DNA of 64,000 nt from Camelimonas lactis (GTDB lineage Bacteria; Pseudomonadota; Alphaproteobacteria; Rhizobiales; Beijerinckiaceae): positions 496,001-560,000 of the forward strand of contig NZ_SLWL01000001.1 of the NCBI RefSeq assembly GCF_004342915.1. Reading direction: 5' to 3'. The translations under genes were made by a program, and so were the position numbers. Shown here in pieces: positions 30,554 through 38,300 of this stretch. The first letter of the stretch is position 1. The number at the start of each line of letters is the position of its first letter. Below the pieces are notes generated by a model. That model ran no database searches and was not told the origin of the DNA. It saw only the letters and a program-made list of their open reading frames with translations.

Positions 30554-31228
30554 CTATCCGGCGGCGGCTCCGTCATCGCAGCGCAGGGGCGCCGGGTTGG
30601 CGTGACTGGTGCAGGCGGCGCATGCGCCATGGCGGTAGCAGTCGACCAGATGGTCGTTGACCATGCCCACCGCCTGCATGAAGGCATAGGTGATGGTGGG
30701 GCCGCAAAACTTGAAGCCGCGCGCCTTCAGTTCCTTCGACATGCGCCGCGAGGCTTCGCTTTCGGTGGGCGCGTCGGCGCGGGAGCGCAGGCGGTTCTGC
30801 ACCGGAGCGCCGTCGACAAAATCCCAGAGAAAACGGGAGAACCCCTGCTTTTCCTGGATATCGAGCCAGACACGGGCGCTGGCGATGGTCCCGACGATCT
30901 TGGCCCGGTTACGCACGATGTCCGCGTCGTTCATCAGCCGGGTGACGTCGTCGTCGCCAAAGTGGGCGATGGCCTCCGGTTCGAAACCGGCGAAGGCCCG
31001 GCGGAAGCCGTCGCGCTTGCGCAGGATGGTGATCCACGACAGGCCAGCCTGGAAGCCATCGAGAATCAGCTTCTCGAACAGGGCGCGGTCATCATGCTCC
31101 GGCACGCCCCATTCCTCATCGTGATACGCCACGTAGAGCGGATCGGTTCCCGGCCACCAGCAACGGGCGCGGCCATCGCCGTGGATGATCAGATCATTGC
31201 CGCTGAGGGCTCCGCCAGTTTCCGCCAT
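30554..31228 (-). CDS. tag: DNA-3-methyladenine glycosylase I
   Basis: 224 residues from the ATG reading MAETGGALSG, with GAGCGGA upstream; a start at 31297 would add a hydrophobic leader and is unlikely. It removes 3-methyladenine from alkylated DNA, starting base-excision repair. Diagnostic blocks: RCWWPGTDPLYVAYHDEEWG near the N-terminus with zinc ligands Cys and His, LSWITILRKRDGFRRAF, and the C-terminal CYRHGACA that completes the zinc site. It is in the minus-strand set ygfZ, tag, HD hydrolase, a common arrangement in Hyphomicrobiales. Confidence 0.95.
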   Translation of the reverse strand: MAETGGALSGNDLIIHGDGRARCWWPGTDPLYVAYHDEEWGVPEHDDRALFEKLILDGFQAGLSWITILRKRDGFRRAFAGFEPEAIAHFGDDDVTRLMNDADIVRNRAKIVGTIASARVWLDIQEKQGFSRFLWDFVDGAPVQNRLRSRADAPTESEASRRMSKELKARGFKFCGPTITYAFMQAVGMVNDHLVDCYRHGACAACTSHANPAPLRCDDGAAAG

Positions 31229-31312
31229 GATCCGCTCCCCCCGCGCCACAATCTGTGGGCGCATTGAAGAACATATAAGGAACAAATGCAAGGCCAACGG
31301 TGACGTTGCTGT

Positions 31313-32203
31313 TCAGTTCCCCGCCATGTCGAAGGTCGCCCAGACTGGCCGCGTCAGGGTCACGGGGGCGCCGCCAACCGTCGGCGTTACATTGTTGGCG
31401 AGCGCGTCGGCGTAACGATCGAGCCGCACCATGGCGATGGCGTGCGCCCCGGCGCGGGCGCGGATGTCGCCAAGGCGTTTTTCGCCGGCCATGATGTCGT
31501 CGCCCTGGCTGGCGATGGCGTCTGCTTCAAGGCGGGCGGCAACCATGCGGGTGCGCGCCGTGCCGCGATGGTGCATGCGCGACACCACCTCCTGACCGAT
31601 ATAGCAGCCCTTGTCGAAAGCGACGGCGCCGAGCTGGTCGAGGTCCGCTTCATGGGGGAACACGTCGCCGAAAGCATAATCCGCCCCGCCTTCGGGCACG
31701 GCCAAAGCGATGCGGTGGGCGCGCCAGGCAGCCATATGGGCGGCATTCGCGTCGGCGTCCGCTGTGCCGGCGACGGCCGCCGCCGGCGCGACGGCGCGCT
31801 GGCCGAGGGCGCCGAGGCGGGGATCAACCCAGACCAGGCCCGGAAGCTGTGGCCCCTCGTCATTCCAGCGGACGGCGACGGCGAAATCATCGCCGTGGTT
31901 GCTGACAACCACTTTCGCGCGCAGCTTGTAGAAGTTCAGCCGTTTGGCGAGATCGGCGGCGCTGGCGGCGGCGACATCGAGCAGGAAGCCGCCGTTTTCC
32001 AGGCCGGGCAGGGTTCCCGCCGGGGCATGCACGATGAGAAAATCGAACAGGATCTTGCCCTGGGGGGTCAGCAGGGCGCCCAGGCTGGCCTCCCCCGGTT
32101 GCAGGCGGTCGATATCGCAGGTCACCAGCCCCTGCAGCAGGCTGGCGGCGTCGGCGCCTGTGACGGAAACGACTCCGCGATCTGACAGATGTGCGACCGG
32201 CAT
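31313..32203 (-). CDS. ygfZ: YgfZ folate-binding Fe-S cluster maintenance protein
   Basis: 296 residues from the ATG reading MPVAHLSDRGVVSVTG, with AGGAG 7 bases upstream. The diagnostic motif K-G-C-Y-x-G-Q-E is present (DKGCYIGQEVVSRMHHRG), carrying the cysteine needed for function in YgfZ/IBA57. The N-terminal part is the GcvT-like folate-binding fold (GLVTCDIDRL). These proteins help assemble or repair certain Fe-S enzymes using tetrahydrofolate. It is divergent from the dihydroorotase-like gene, with 240 bases between the two starts. Confidence 0.94.
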   Translation of the reverse strand: MPVAHLSDRGVVSVTGADAASLLQGLVTCDIDRLQPGEASLGALLTPQGKILFDFLIVHAPAGTLPGLENGGFLLDVAAASAADLAKRLNFYKLRAKVVVSNHGDDFAVAVRWNDEGPQLPGLVWVDPRLGALGQRAVAPAAAVAGTADADANAAHMAAWRAHRIALAVPEGGADYAFGDVFPHEADLDQLGAVAFDKGCYIGQEVVSRMHHRGTARTRMVAARLEADAIASQGDDIMAGEKRLGDIRARAGAHAIAMVRLDRYADALANNVTPTVGGAPVTLTRPVWATFDMAGN

Positions 32204-32443
32204 CGGCGTTCTCCTGGCGCGTTTTCCAGAGAAGCAGGCGACGCTTCCCGTTGGTAAAACGCATGAATTCAAAGTGATATAGCGAAAATCCGGCTCAACC
32301 TGAACGGATTTTGCCCTGGGTAAACGCGCGGCGCTTGCGCGCCTGTGCTGGCTGACATAATCCCACCTTGCGCCGGTTCCAACATGCCGGAATGGTGTGG
32401 TTTGAAAAGTGGGCGGACGGGGCGCAGGCAGGAGAACAGGCTG

Positions 32444-33781
32444 ATGGCCGATATTTACGATCTCGTTCTCGCGGGCGGCAATGTCGTCAACCAGGATGGC
32501 GAGGGCGTGCGCGACGTCGCGGTGCGCGATGGCCGCATCGTGCATATCGGCGCGGTCGATCCGTCGAAGGCCGGGCGCGTCATTGATTGCCGCGGCCTCA
32601 CCGTTCTGCCGGGGGTTATCGACACCCAGGTGCATTTTCGCGAGCCGGGGCTCGATCACAAGGAAGATCTGGAAACCGGCTCCCGCGCCGCCGTCATGGG
32701 CGGCGTCACGGCGGTGTTCGAAATGCCGAACACCAACCCGCAGACAGTGACGGCGGAGGCGCTGGCCGACAAGGTGCGGCGCGGCCATCACCGCATGCAC
32801 TGCGATTTCGCCTTCTGGGTTGGCGGCACCCATGACAACGCCGCCGAGATTCCTGAACTGGAGCGTCTGCCTGGCGCCGCCGGCATCAAGGTGTTCATGG
32901 GTTCGTCCACCGGCGATCTGCTGGTGGAGGACGACGAGGGGGTTGGCCGCATCCTGCGTCAGACGCGCCGCCGCGCCGCTTTCCACTCCGAAGACGAGAT
33001 GATGTTGCGGGAGCGCAAGGACCTGCGCGTCCCCGGCGATCCGTCGAGCCATCCGGTGTGGCGTTCGGCCGAAGTGGCGCTGCGCTGCACCGAGCGGCTG
33101 GTGCGCATCGCCCGCAACGAGGGCGCGGCGATCCACGTGCTGCACATTTCGACCGCCGATGAGATGCGGTTTCTCGCCGGTTGCAAGGACGTGGCCTCGT
33201 GCGAGGTGACGCCGCATCACCTGACGCTGGCCGGACCGGAGGCTTACGACAGGCTGGGAACCCTGGTGCAGATGAACCCGCCGGTGCGCGACGCCGCTCA
33301 CCGCGCCGGCATCTGGGAGGGCGTGACCCAGGGCGTCGCCGACATTCTCGGCTCCGACCACGCCCCCCACACACTGGAAGAGAAGGCGAAAGCCTATCCG
33401 GATTCGCCCTCCGGCATGACCGGGGTGCAGACGCTGGTTCCCACCATGCTCAACCATGTGGCCGAGGGGCGCATGACCCTGGCGCGCTTCGTCGACATGA
33501 CCAGCGCCGGCCCGGCCCGGCTGTTCGGCATCGCCCGCAAGGGGCGCATCGCCGTCGGCTATGACGCGGATTTCACCGTGGTCGATCTGAAGCGCACGGA
33601 AACCATCCGCAACAGCTGGATTGCCTCGCGCTGCGCCTGGACGCCCTATGACGGCGTCTCCGTCACCGGCTGGCCGGTGGGCGCGGTGGTGCGCGGGCAC
33701 GTGGTGATGTGGGAAGGCGAACTGACCACGCCGTCCCAGGGCGAGACGGTGCGCTTCACCCAGGCGCTGCCGCGCGGGTGA
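32444..33781 (+). CDS. pyrC: dihydroorotase-like amidohydrolase (first metal His replaced by Gln)
   Basis: 445 residues from the ATG reading MADIYDLVLAGGNVV, with GGAG about 11 bases upstream. It has the overall order of a class I dihydroorotase: N-terminal strand, the metal/substrate motif at residues 60-69, IKVFMGSSTGDLL with the bridging lysine, HVLHISTA, VTPHHLTL and DILGSDHAPHT. The first motif reads DTQVHFREPG, so the first histidine of the usual D-x-H-x-H pair is glutamine (residue 62). Dihydroorotase closes carbamoyl-aspartate in pyrimidine synthesis; whether this copy keeps that activity is uncertain. No other pyr gene lies near; it is divergent from ygfZ. Confidence 0.85.
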   Translation: MADIYDLVLAGGNVVNQDGEGVRDVAVRDGRIVHIGAVDPSKAGRVIDCRGLTVLPGVIDTQVHFREPGLDHKEDLETGSRAAVMGGVTAVFEMPNTNPQTVTAEALADKVRRGHHRMHCDFAFWVGGTHDNAAEIPELERLPGAAGIKVFMGSSTGDLLVEDDEGVGRILRQTRRRAAFHSEDEMMLRERKDLRVPGDPSSHPVWRSAEVALRCTERLVRIARNEGAAIHVLHISTADEMRFLAGCKDVASCEVTPHHLTLAGPEAYDRLGTLVQMNPPVRDAAHRAGIWEGVTQGVADILGSDHAPHTLEEKAKAYPDSPSGMTGVQTLVPTMLNHVAEGRMTLARFVDMTSAGPARLFGIARKGRIAVGYDADFTVVDLKRTETIRNSWIASRCAWTPYDGVSVTGWPVGAVVRGHVVMWEGELTTPSQGETVRFTQALPRG

Positions 33782-33790
33782 GGCGCCTTT

Positions 33791-33814
33791 GAGAAAAGCG
33801 CCAGGCGCTTTCTC
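33791..33814 (+). terminator. imperfect hairpin after the dihydroorotase-like gene
   Basis: GAGAAAAGCGCC faces GGCGCTTTCTC with one bulged A, ten bases after the stop. There is no T-run beyond the pyrimidine end of the arm, so it is a weak terminator candidate. Confidence 0.3.
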
Positions 33815-33899
33815 GAAGGCAGGCTGAAATGGCGCGCCAAAGCGCGTCAGGCAGCCGCACAGGGCGTTTCGTGATCGGGTTTCCAGGAAATGTTCAGGA

Positions 33900-34235
33900 A
33901 CGGACATGTGCAGCTGGCCTCTGCTTTCGCGCCATCTCTTCAAGTGCGCTGTTGAATGAAGCAGCGCCTGGCGGCTGGAAGGCCAGGTCAACCGGCCTGC
34001 GCCCGCGGCTGCCGGGGACCGGCCTGGTCTGTCATTGTCGCTCCGAAAGAAAGGAGCCTGCGATGGGAAGTTCCAACGACGACGAGGATCAGGATCAGGA
34101 TCAGCAACCGTCGAATTTCGGACCGCTTGCCCTGTTTGGCTTCATGTTCTGGAGCATGGCCGGCAGCAGTCATGGGGCGGAGCCAACAGCGCGTCCCCGC
34201 CCCAGGCCCGGCGGGGAGCTGAAGTCATTGCCACT
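33900..34235 (+). repeat. upstream copy of a duplicated promoter-plus-head segment
   Basis: This segment and 34980-35312 are similar over roughly 330 bases: the leader, the Shine-Dalgarno region GAAAGAAAGGAG, the start codon and about the first 57 codons of the following gene. Identity is highest from about 34040 to 34226 and fades upstream. After this point the two genes no longer match. Confidence 0.75.
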
Positions 34236-34764
34236 TGCCCCACCCACTTCCCTGGAAGTGCGCCGGAAAGGTCCCGCTCTCGGTGATATCCAGGAGGCAT
34301 TGCTGGAATACACGACGAAACCTGTGCGAGATCTGTTTTCGCGCTGGCGGCCCGCTGCATTCTGGCGTCGCGCGCCTGCGTCGGCGACCAGCGTTCCTCC
34401 GCCCGCACGGCAAGCGGGTCTGCTGGATGCAATGCAGAACGGCGGCGATGGAGTGGCGAGTCTTGGGCGGGAAGGCGACCGGGCGCCCTGGGACGTCATG
34501 GGTCCTGCAGGAGACATGGGCCCTGCAGGATATGGGGGCAGCGTCGGCGACGTGGGCGGAAGCATGGCTCCCTGGCGGTCGGCCAGCCAGGAAGGCGCGT
34601 TAACCGACATGCCGCGCGCGGCCTGCCCTGCAGCGGACCGCCTGGGCGCCGTGCGCGATGAAACGCCGATCCTGCATAGGGTTGACTCTGTGGGCTCCGT
34701 CGCGACAGAACGTGAACGCCGGCGGCTGTCAGCTGTTTTTGAGGCTATGTCAACAAGTTTATGA
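34063..34764 (+). CDS. unrecognised protein, shared-head paralogue 1
   Basis: 233 residues from the ATG with AAGGAG 8 bases upstream. No family is recognised. The head is acidic and Gln-rich (MGSSNDDEDQDQDQQ), then a hydrophobic patch PLALFGFMFWSMAG (about residues 21-34), then a basic Pro/Arg stretch PTARPRPRPGG. The rest is low-complexity and Arg/Ala/Pro-rich, with a helix-like block around residues 70-110 and an 18-base in-frame repeat giving MGPAGDMGPAG. The first 55 or so residues are shared with the next gene; the remainder is not. No signal-peptidase site or full transmembrane helix is certain. Codon use is less GC-biased than in core neighbours, which suggests an accessory gene. Confidence 0.7.
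   Translation: MGSSNDDEDQDQDQQPSNFGPLALFGFMFWSMAGSSHGAEPTARPRPRPGGELKSLPLAPPTSLEVRRKGPALGDIQEALLEYTTKPVRDLFSRWRPAAFWRRAPASATSVPPPARQAGLLDAMQNGGDGVASLGREGDRAPWDVMGPAGDMGPAGYGGSVGDVGGSMAPWRSASQEGALTDMPRAACPAADRLGAVRDETPILHRVDSVGSVATERERRRLSAVFEAMSTSL
34495..34530 (+). repeat. two 18-base in-frame repeats inside paralogue 1
   Basis: GTCATGGGTCCTGCAGGA (34495-34512) is followed by GACATGGGCCCTGCAGGA (34513-34530), three mismatches, giving repeated M-G-P-A-G in the protein. Confidence 0.8.
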
Positions 34765-35148
34765 TCAGTCGCCTGGACGCTGGGGCGCGGCCGGGCGCAG
34801 GACCTTGCTCGCGGGTAGAGCCGGCGTCACGCTTGCCTGCCGATTACCTTCGCCGGTTGCACACGGCCATATGGCTGAAAACATCGCTGTTGCGGACGCA
34901 GCCTGCCAGCCCCGGCGCAGCCGATCTCCACCGGCTCATTGGCCCCGCGCATGAGGTGCAGGGCGTCCATGCTGTTACAACGGACGTGCGGTCCGCGCCC
35001 CTGGCGCGTTGGTCACAACGCCCTGGCGCGGCGCTGCTTCACGCTTCTCTGGCGAGCCCCTGACAGATATTCAGGCCACCCGGCTTGCGCCGTTTGCCGC
35101 CGGGCCTGCCCAAGCTGTCATTATCGCCCTGAAAGAAAGGAGCGTGCG
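34765..35148. other. 384-base gap between the tandem paralogues
   Basis: The second half (from about 34980) is the duplicated leader. A 100-codon frame starts in an ATGA overlap with the stop of paralogue 1 (34761-35063), but its 3' half runs through the duplicated non-coding leader, its composition is weakly coding and no family is recognised, so it is not called as a gene. Confidence 0.45.
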
Positions 35149-35312
35149 ATGGGAAGTTCCAGCGATGACGAAGATCAGGATCAGCAACAATCGAGTTTCG
35201 TGCCGCTCGGCCTGTTTGGATTCATGTTCTGGAGCATGGCCGGCAACAGTCATGAGACGCCAACAGCGCGTCCCCGCCCCAAGTCCGGCGGGGGGATAAA
35301 ACCATTGCCGGC
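34980..35312 (+). repeat. downstream copy of the duplicated promoter-plus-head segment
   Basis: Second copy of the segment described at 33900-34235. Shared landmarks are CTGTCATT, GAAAGAAAGGAG, GCGATGGGAAGTTCC and the stretch encoding LFGFMFWSMAG. Confidence 0.75.
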
Positions 35313-35844
35313 GCGGACCCCGACGGCGCTGAAGCCTCCGACGTCCGTAGCGCCACTCCGTGACTCCAGCCTGGCCAGGCCGGTCGCCCATTCCATGCCA
35401 GAGCGCCAGCGTCGCGCGGAGACGGTGGAGATAGATTGGCGCGGGATACCGGGCGTCCCGCCAGAGGTAGAACCGCTGCTGTTTGATCCCGATGAGGTGG
35501 CATTCCTGGACATCAGCCGGCGCTTTTCCGACGCCGCCGCCGTGAGAACAGGCGCGCGGTCTGCCGGTTTCATGCCGGCGCTGAATGCTGATCAACTGGC
35601 GGGTGTAAACGAGGCCCTGCGGGCCGGCAATGAGGCGTTGCGGCGAGAGTTTGGACTGGAAGGCATCTCCGGATTGCCGGCCGGCGCCGGAGCGCATGTC
35701 CACAATGCCGGGGGTCGGGTGAGGCGGTCGGGCTCCGCGTCGTCCGTTGGCGGTGACGCCGCCGCTTCGCTGCCGCGTTCGGCGGTCCGGGCGGGCGTGG
35801 ACGAGCGCGTGGAACGGCTGGCGATGCGGTGTGTGGAACCCTAG
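35149..35844 (+). CDS. unrecognised protein, shared-head paralogue 2
   Basis: 231 residues from the ATG with AAGGAG 8 bases upstream. The head repeats paralogue 1: MGSSSDDEDQDQQQSS, then PLGLFGFMFWSMAG, then PTARPRPKSGG. After about residue 55 it is unrelated to paralogue 1. The body has a more folded look in the middle (VEIDWRGIPGVPPEVEPLLF, then a helix-like ADQLAGVNEALRAGNEALRR) and a Ser/Gly/Arg-rich tail ending in one cysteine. No known family is recognised. It converges with the L,D-transpeptidase gene with 62 bases between stops. Confidence 0.7.
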   Translation: MGSSSDDEDQDQQQSSFVPLGLFGFMFWSMAGNSHETPTARPRPKSGGGIKPLPARTPTALKPPTSVAPLRDSSLARPVAHSMPERQRRAETVEIDWRGIPGVPPEVEPLLFDPDEVAFLDISRRFSDAAAVRTGARSAGFMPALNADQLAGVNEALRAGNEALRREFGLEGISGLPAGAGAHVHNAGGRVRRSGSASSVGGDAAASLPRSAVRAGVDERVERLAMRCVEP

Positions 35845-35906
35845 GATGACGGCGCTGCCCTTGGGCGCCTTTTGGCAAAGGCGGCGGCGTTTCGTCAAAA
35901 ATCGCT

Positions 35907-36494
35907 TTATCTGACGATCACCTTCGCGCCGGTCTGCACGCGGTTATAGAGGTCGATGACGTCGATATTGCGCATGCGGATGCAGCCGGACGATTCGGCG
36001 CGGCCGATCTTCTCCGGCTCATTGGTGCCGTGGATGCGGTACAGGGTGTCCCTGCCGTTCTGGTAAAGGTACAGCGCCCGCGCGCCCAGCGGATTGCCAG
36101 GGCCGCCCTTCGTGTCGCGCACATGCGGCCAGCGCTGTTTCATCTCCGCCGGGGGATGCCAGTCCGGCCACTCGGCCTTGCGCTGCACCATGGCGGTTCC
36201 TGTCCAGCCAAAGGCTTCGTTGCCGACGGCGACGCCGTAGCGCATCATCTTGCCGCCGGGCAGCACGTAATAAAGCTGGCGGGCCCTGGTGTCGACGATG
36301 ATGGTTCCCGGCTTCTCGCCGGTGTCGTCCTTCATCAGGTAGCGGGCGTAGATCGGGTCCTGTTCGGCTTTGGGAACCTGGGCCAGCCATTCGGCGTCGC
36401 GGCTGGAAACCTGCGGGTCCGGCGTCGTCGTATAGCAGCCGGCGAGCAAAACAGTGGTCGCGACGGCGACAACGACCCTCGAAAGATACGGCAT
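35907..36494 (-). CDS. L,D-transpeptidase lipoprotein (YkuD domain)
   Basis: 195 residues. The N-terminus is a lipoprotein signal: VVVAVATTVLLAGC with the lipobox L-L-A-G-C, so Cys19 should be lipidated. The YkuD domain starts near residue 62 (GTIIVDTRARQLYYVLPGG) and carries the catalytic motif HGTNEP...SSGCIRMRN with the nucleophilic cysteine and both conserved histidine/glycine positions. Such enzymes make 3-3 peptidoglycan crosslinks or attach proteins to the wall in the periplasm. Divergent from the HDAC-like gene. Confidence 0.93.
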   Translation of the reverse strand: MPYLSRVVVAVATTVLLAGCYTTTPDPQVSSRDAEWLAQVPKAEQDPIYARYLMKDDTGEKPGTIIVDTRARQLYYVLPGGKMMRYGVAVGNEAFGWTGTAMVQRKAEWPDWHPPAEMKQRWPHVRDTKGGPGNPLGARALYLYQNGRDTLYRIHGTNEPEKIGRAESSGCIRMRNIDVIDLYNRVQTGAKVIVR

Positions 36495-36699
36495 TCCCAG
36501 TCCCTGAGCCGGCGGCGCCGGCGGGCCGGCGAATCGTCATTCAAAATCAGCGTCACCAGCGTTATCCGACCGGCGGTCTGCGTACAATCATCGGCAACCT
36601 CAACCAAATGAGAGCATGCCTTCCCTGGCCTGCGCCATGGACAAGCCAGCGCCGGCTTGCAAGACTGGCGCTTCACATATGGTTTAACAGGGCCTTCCA

Positions 36700-37632
36700 T
36701 TGACGACGCTTTTTCTGTCGCATCCCGCCAGTCTCCTGCATGAGACATTTCCCGGCCATCCTGAATGTCCCGACCGCCTGCGCGCCGTCGAACGGGCCCT
36801 GGAAGACGAGAAATTCGCCCTGCTGGCGCGGGAGCAGGCGCCGTTGGGCACGGAGGCGGACGTCCTGCGCTGCCATGGGCGGCAATATGTGGAGCAGTTG
36901 CGCGCGCTTGCCCCCACCGACAGCCGTCTGGTCGAGGTCGATGGCGACACCACCATGAGCATGGGCACCTGGGAGGCGGCGCTGCGCGGCGTCGGCGGCG
37001 CCGTCAGGGCCGTGGACGAGGTTCTGGGCGGGCAGGTGACCAATGCTTTCGTCGCCACGCGCCCGCCAGGCCATCACGCCGAGCGTGACCGGGCGATGGG
37101 GTTCTGCTTCTTCAACAACGCCGCCATCGCCGCCCGGCACGCCATCGAGGCGCATGGGCTGGAGCGGGTCGCCATCATCGACTGGGACGTGCACCACGGC
37201 AACGGCACCCAGAACATCTTTTGGAATGATCCCACCGTACTTTATTGCTCAACGCATGAGGCGCCGCTGTTCCCCCACACCGGCGACATGGGCGAGCGCG
37301 GCGAGCACGGCAATATCGTCAATATTCCGCTGACGCCGGGCACCAATGGCCGCACCTATCGCGAGATTTTCGACCTGATGGTGCTGCCGCGCGTCGACTC
37401 GTTCAAGCCCGAACTGGTGATTATCTCGGCCGGCTTTGACGCCCACTGGCGCGATCCGCTGGCCAATATCAACCTCACCGAGAATGATTTCGCCTGGGCG
37501 ACGCGCCGCCTGCTCGATCTGGCGGACAGGCGCAGCAGGCGCCGCGTGGTCTCGGTTCTGGAAGGCGGCTATGATCTGGACGCGCTACAGCGTTCGACAG
37601 CCGCGCATGTGGAAGCGCTGATGGCGGGCTGA
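36700..37632 (+). CDS. histone deacetylase family amidohydrolase
   Basis: 310 residues from a TTG codon; no better in-frame start lies upstream. Catalytic residues of class II-like deacetylases are intact: RPPGHHAERDRAMGFCFFNN with the His-His pair, DWDVHHGNGTQ with the zinc Asp and His, and AGFDAHWRDPL with the second zinc Asp. Bacterial members deacetylate small molecules such as acetylpolyamines or act on acetyl-lysine; the substrate here is unknown. A PaiB gene starts 18 bases later on the same strand, which is interesting because PaiB and PaiA relatives are linked with polyamine metabolism. Confidence 0.93.
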   Translation: MTTLFLSHPASLLHETFPGHPECPDRLRAVERALEDEKFALLAREQAPLGTEADVLRCHGRQYVEQLRALAPTDSRLVEVDGDTTMSMGTWEAALRGVGGAVRAVDEVLGGQVTNAFVATRPPGHHAERDRAMGFCFFNNAAIAARHAIEAHGLERVAIIDWDVHHGNGTQNIFWNDPTVLYCSTHEAPLFPHTGDMGERGEHGNIVNIPLTPGTNGRTYREIFDLMVLPRVDSFKPELVIISAGFDAHWRDPLANINLTENDFAWATRRLLDLADRRSRRRVVSVLEGGYDLDALQRSTAAHVEALMAG

Positions 37633-37650
37633 TCGCCGGCAGGAGCCACC

Positions 37651-38298
37651 ATGTACACGCCGCCAGCTTTCCGTCAGGACGATCCCGCCTGGTGGCGCCA
37701 GTTCATCCGCGCGACGCGCCTGTGCACGCTGGTGACGGCGACGGCGGAGGGGCTTGAGGCGACGCCGCTGCCGATGATTCTGGATGCGCCGGAGGGCGGG
37801 GAGGCGACGCTGCTTGGCCACCTGTCGCGCGCCAACGACCAGTGGAAGCGCCCGCCGGTTGGCGAGGCGCTGGCGATTTTCACCGGCCCCGACGCCTATG
37901 TGACGCCGTCCTGGTATCCCTCGAAGCAGGAAACCGGCAAGGTGGTCCCCACCTGGAATTACCAGGCAGTGCATGTGCATGGCGAGGCGACGTTTTTCGA
38001 CGACCCGGACGGGTTGCGCGCGGCGGTGACGCGGCTGACCGACCTGCACGAGGCGGAGCGGGCTGAAGCGGGAATGGAGACGTGGCGGGTGAGCGATGCG
38101 CCGGAGCCCTTCGTGGCGGCGCAATTGCGCGGCGTCGTCGGCGTGCGGCTGCGCATTACCCGCGTCGACGCCAAATCAAAGATGAGCCAGAACCGCAGCG
38201 CGGACGATCAGGCTGGCGTCGTCGCGGGCCTCTCGGAAAGCCCGCGTCCCGGCGATCAGATGGTCGCGGCCATCGTCGCCGGCCTGGGGAAGTCGTAA
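37651..38298 (+). CDS. PaiB-type FMN-binding protein
   Basis: 215 residues, normal for PaiB. Family blocks: MYTPPAFRQDD at the start, HLSRANDQWK, GPDAYVTPSWYPSK, then VPTWNYQAVHVHG, with the split-barrel flavin-binding fold inferred. In Bacillus PaiB is described as a negative regulator of sporulation and protease genes; its biochemical role is unclear. The gene follows the deacetylase closely, likely in one transcript. Its stop and the stop of the convergent ROK gene are only two bases apart. Confidence 0.92.
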   Translation: MYTPPAFRQDDPAWWRQFIRATRLCTLVTATAEGLEATPLPMILDAPEGGEATLLGHLSRANDQWKRPPVGEALAIFTGPDAYVTPSWYPSKQETGKVVPTWNYQAVHVHGEATFFDDPDGLRAAVTRLTDLHEAERAEAGMETWRVSDAPEPFVAAQLRGVVGVRLRITRVDAKSKMSQNRSADDQAGVVAGLSESPRPGDQMVAAIVAGLGKS

Positions 38299-38300
38299 GA

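Noticed and set aside
30973-30990. GGTTCGAAACC resembling a tRNA T-arm
   Set aside because: It is within the tag coding region with no cloverleaf around it.
34761-35063. A 100-codon frame with ATGA overlap behind paralogue 1
   Set aside because: Its second half is the duplicated noncoding leader of paralogue 2, and no family or clear coding bias is seen.
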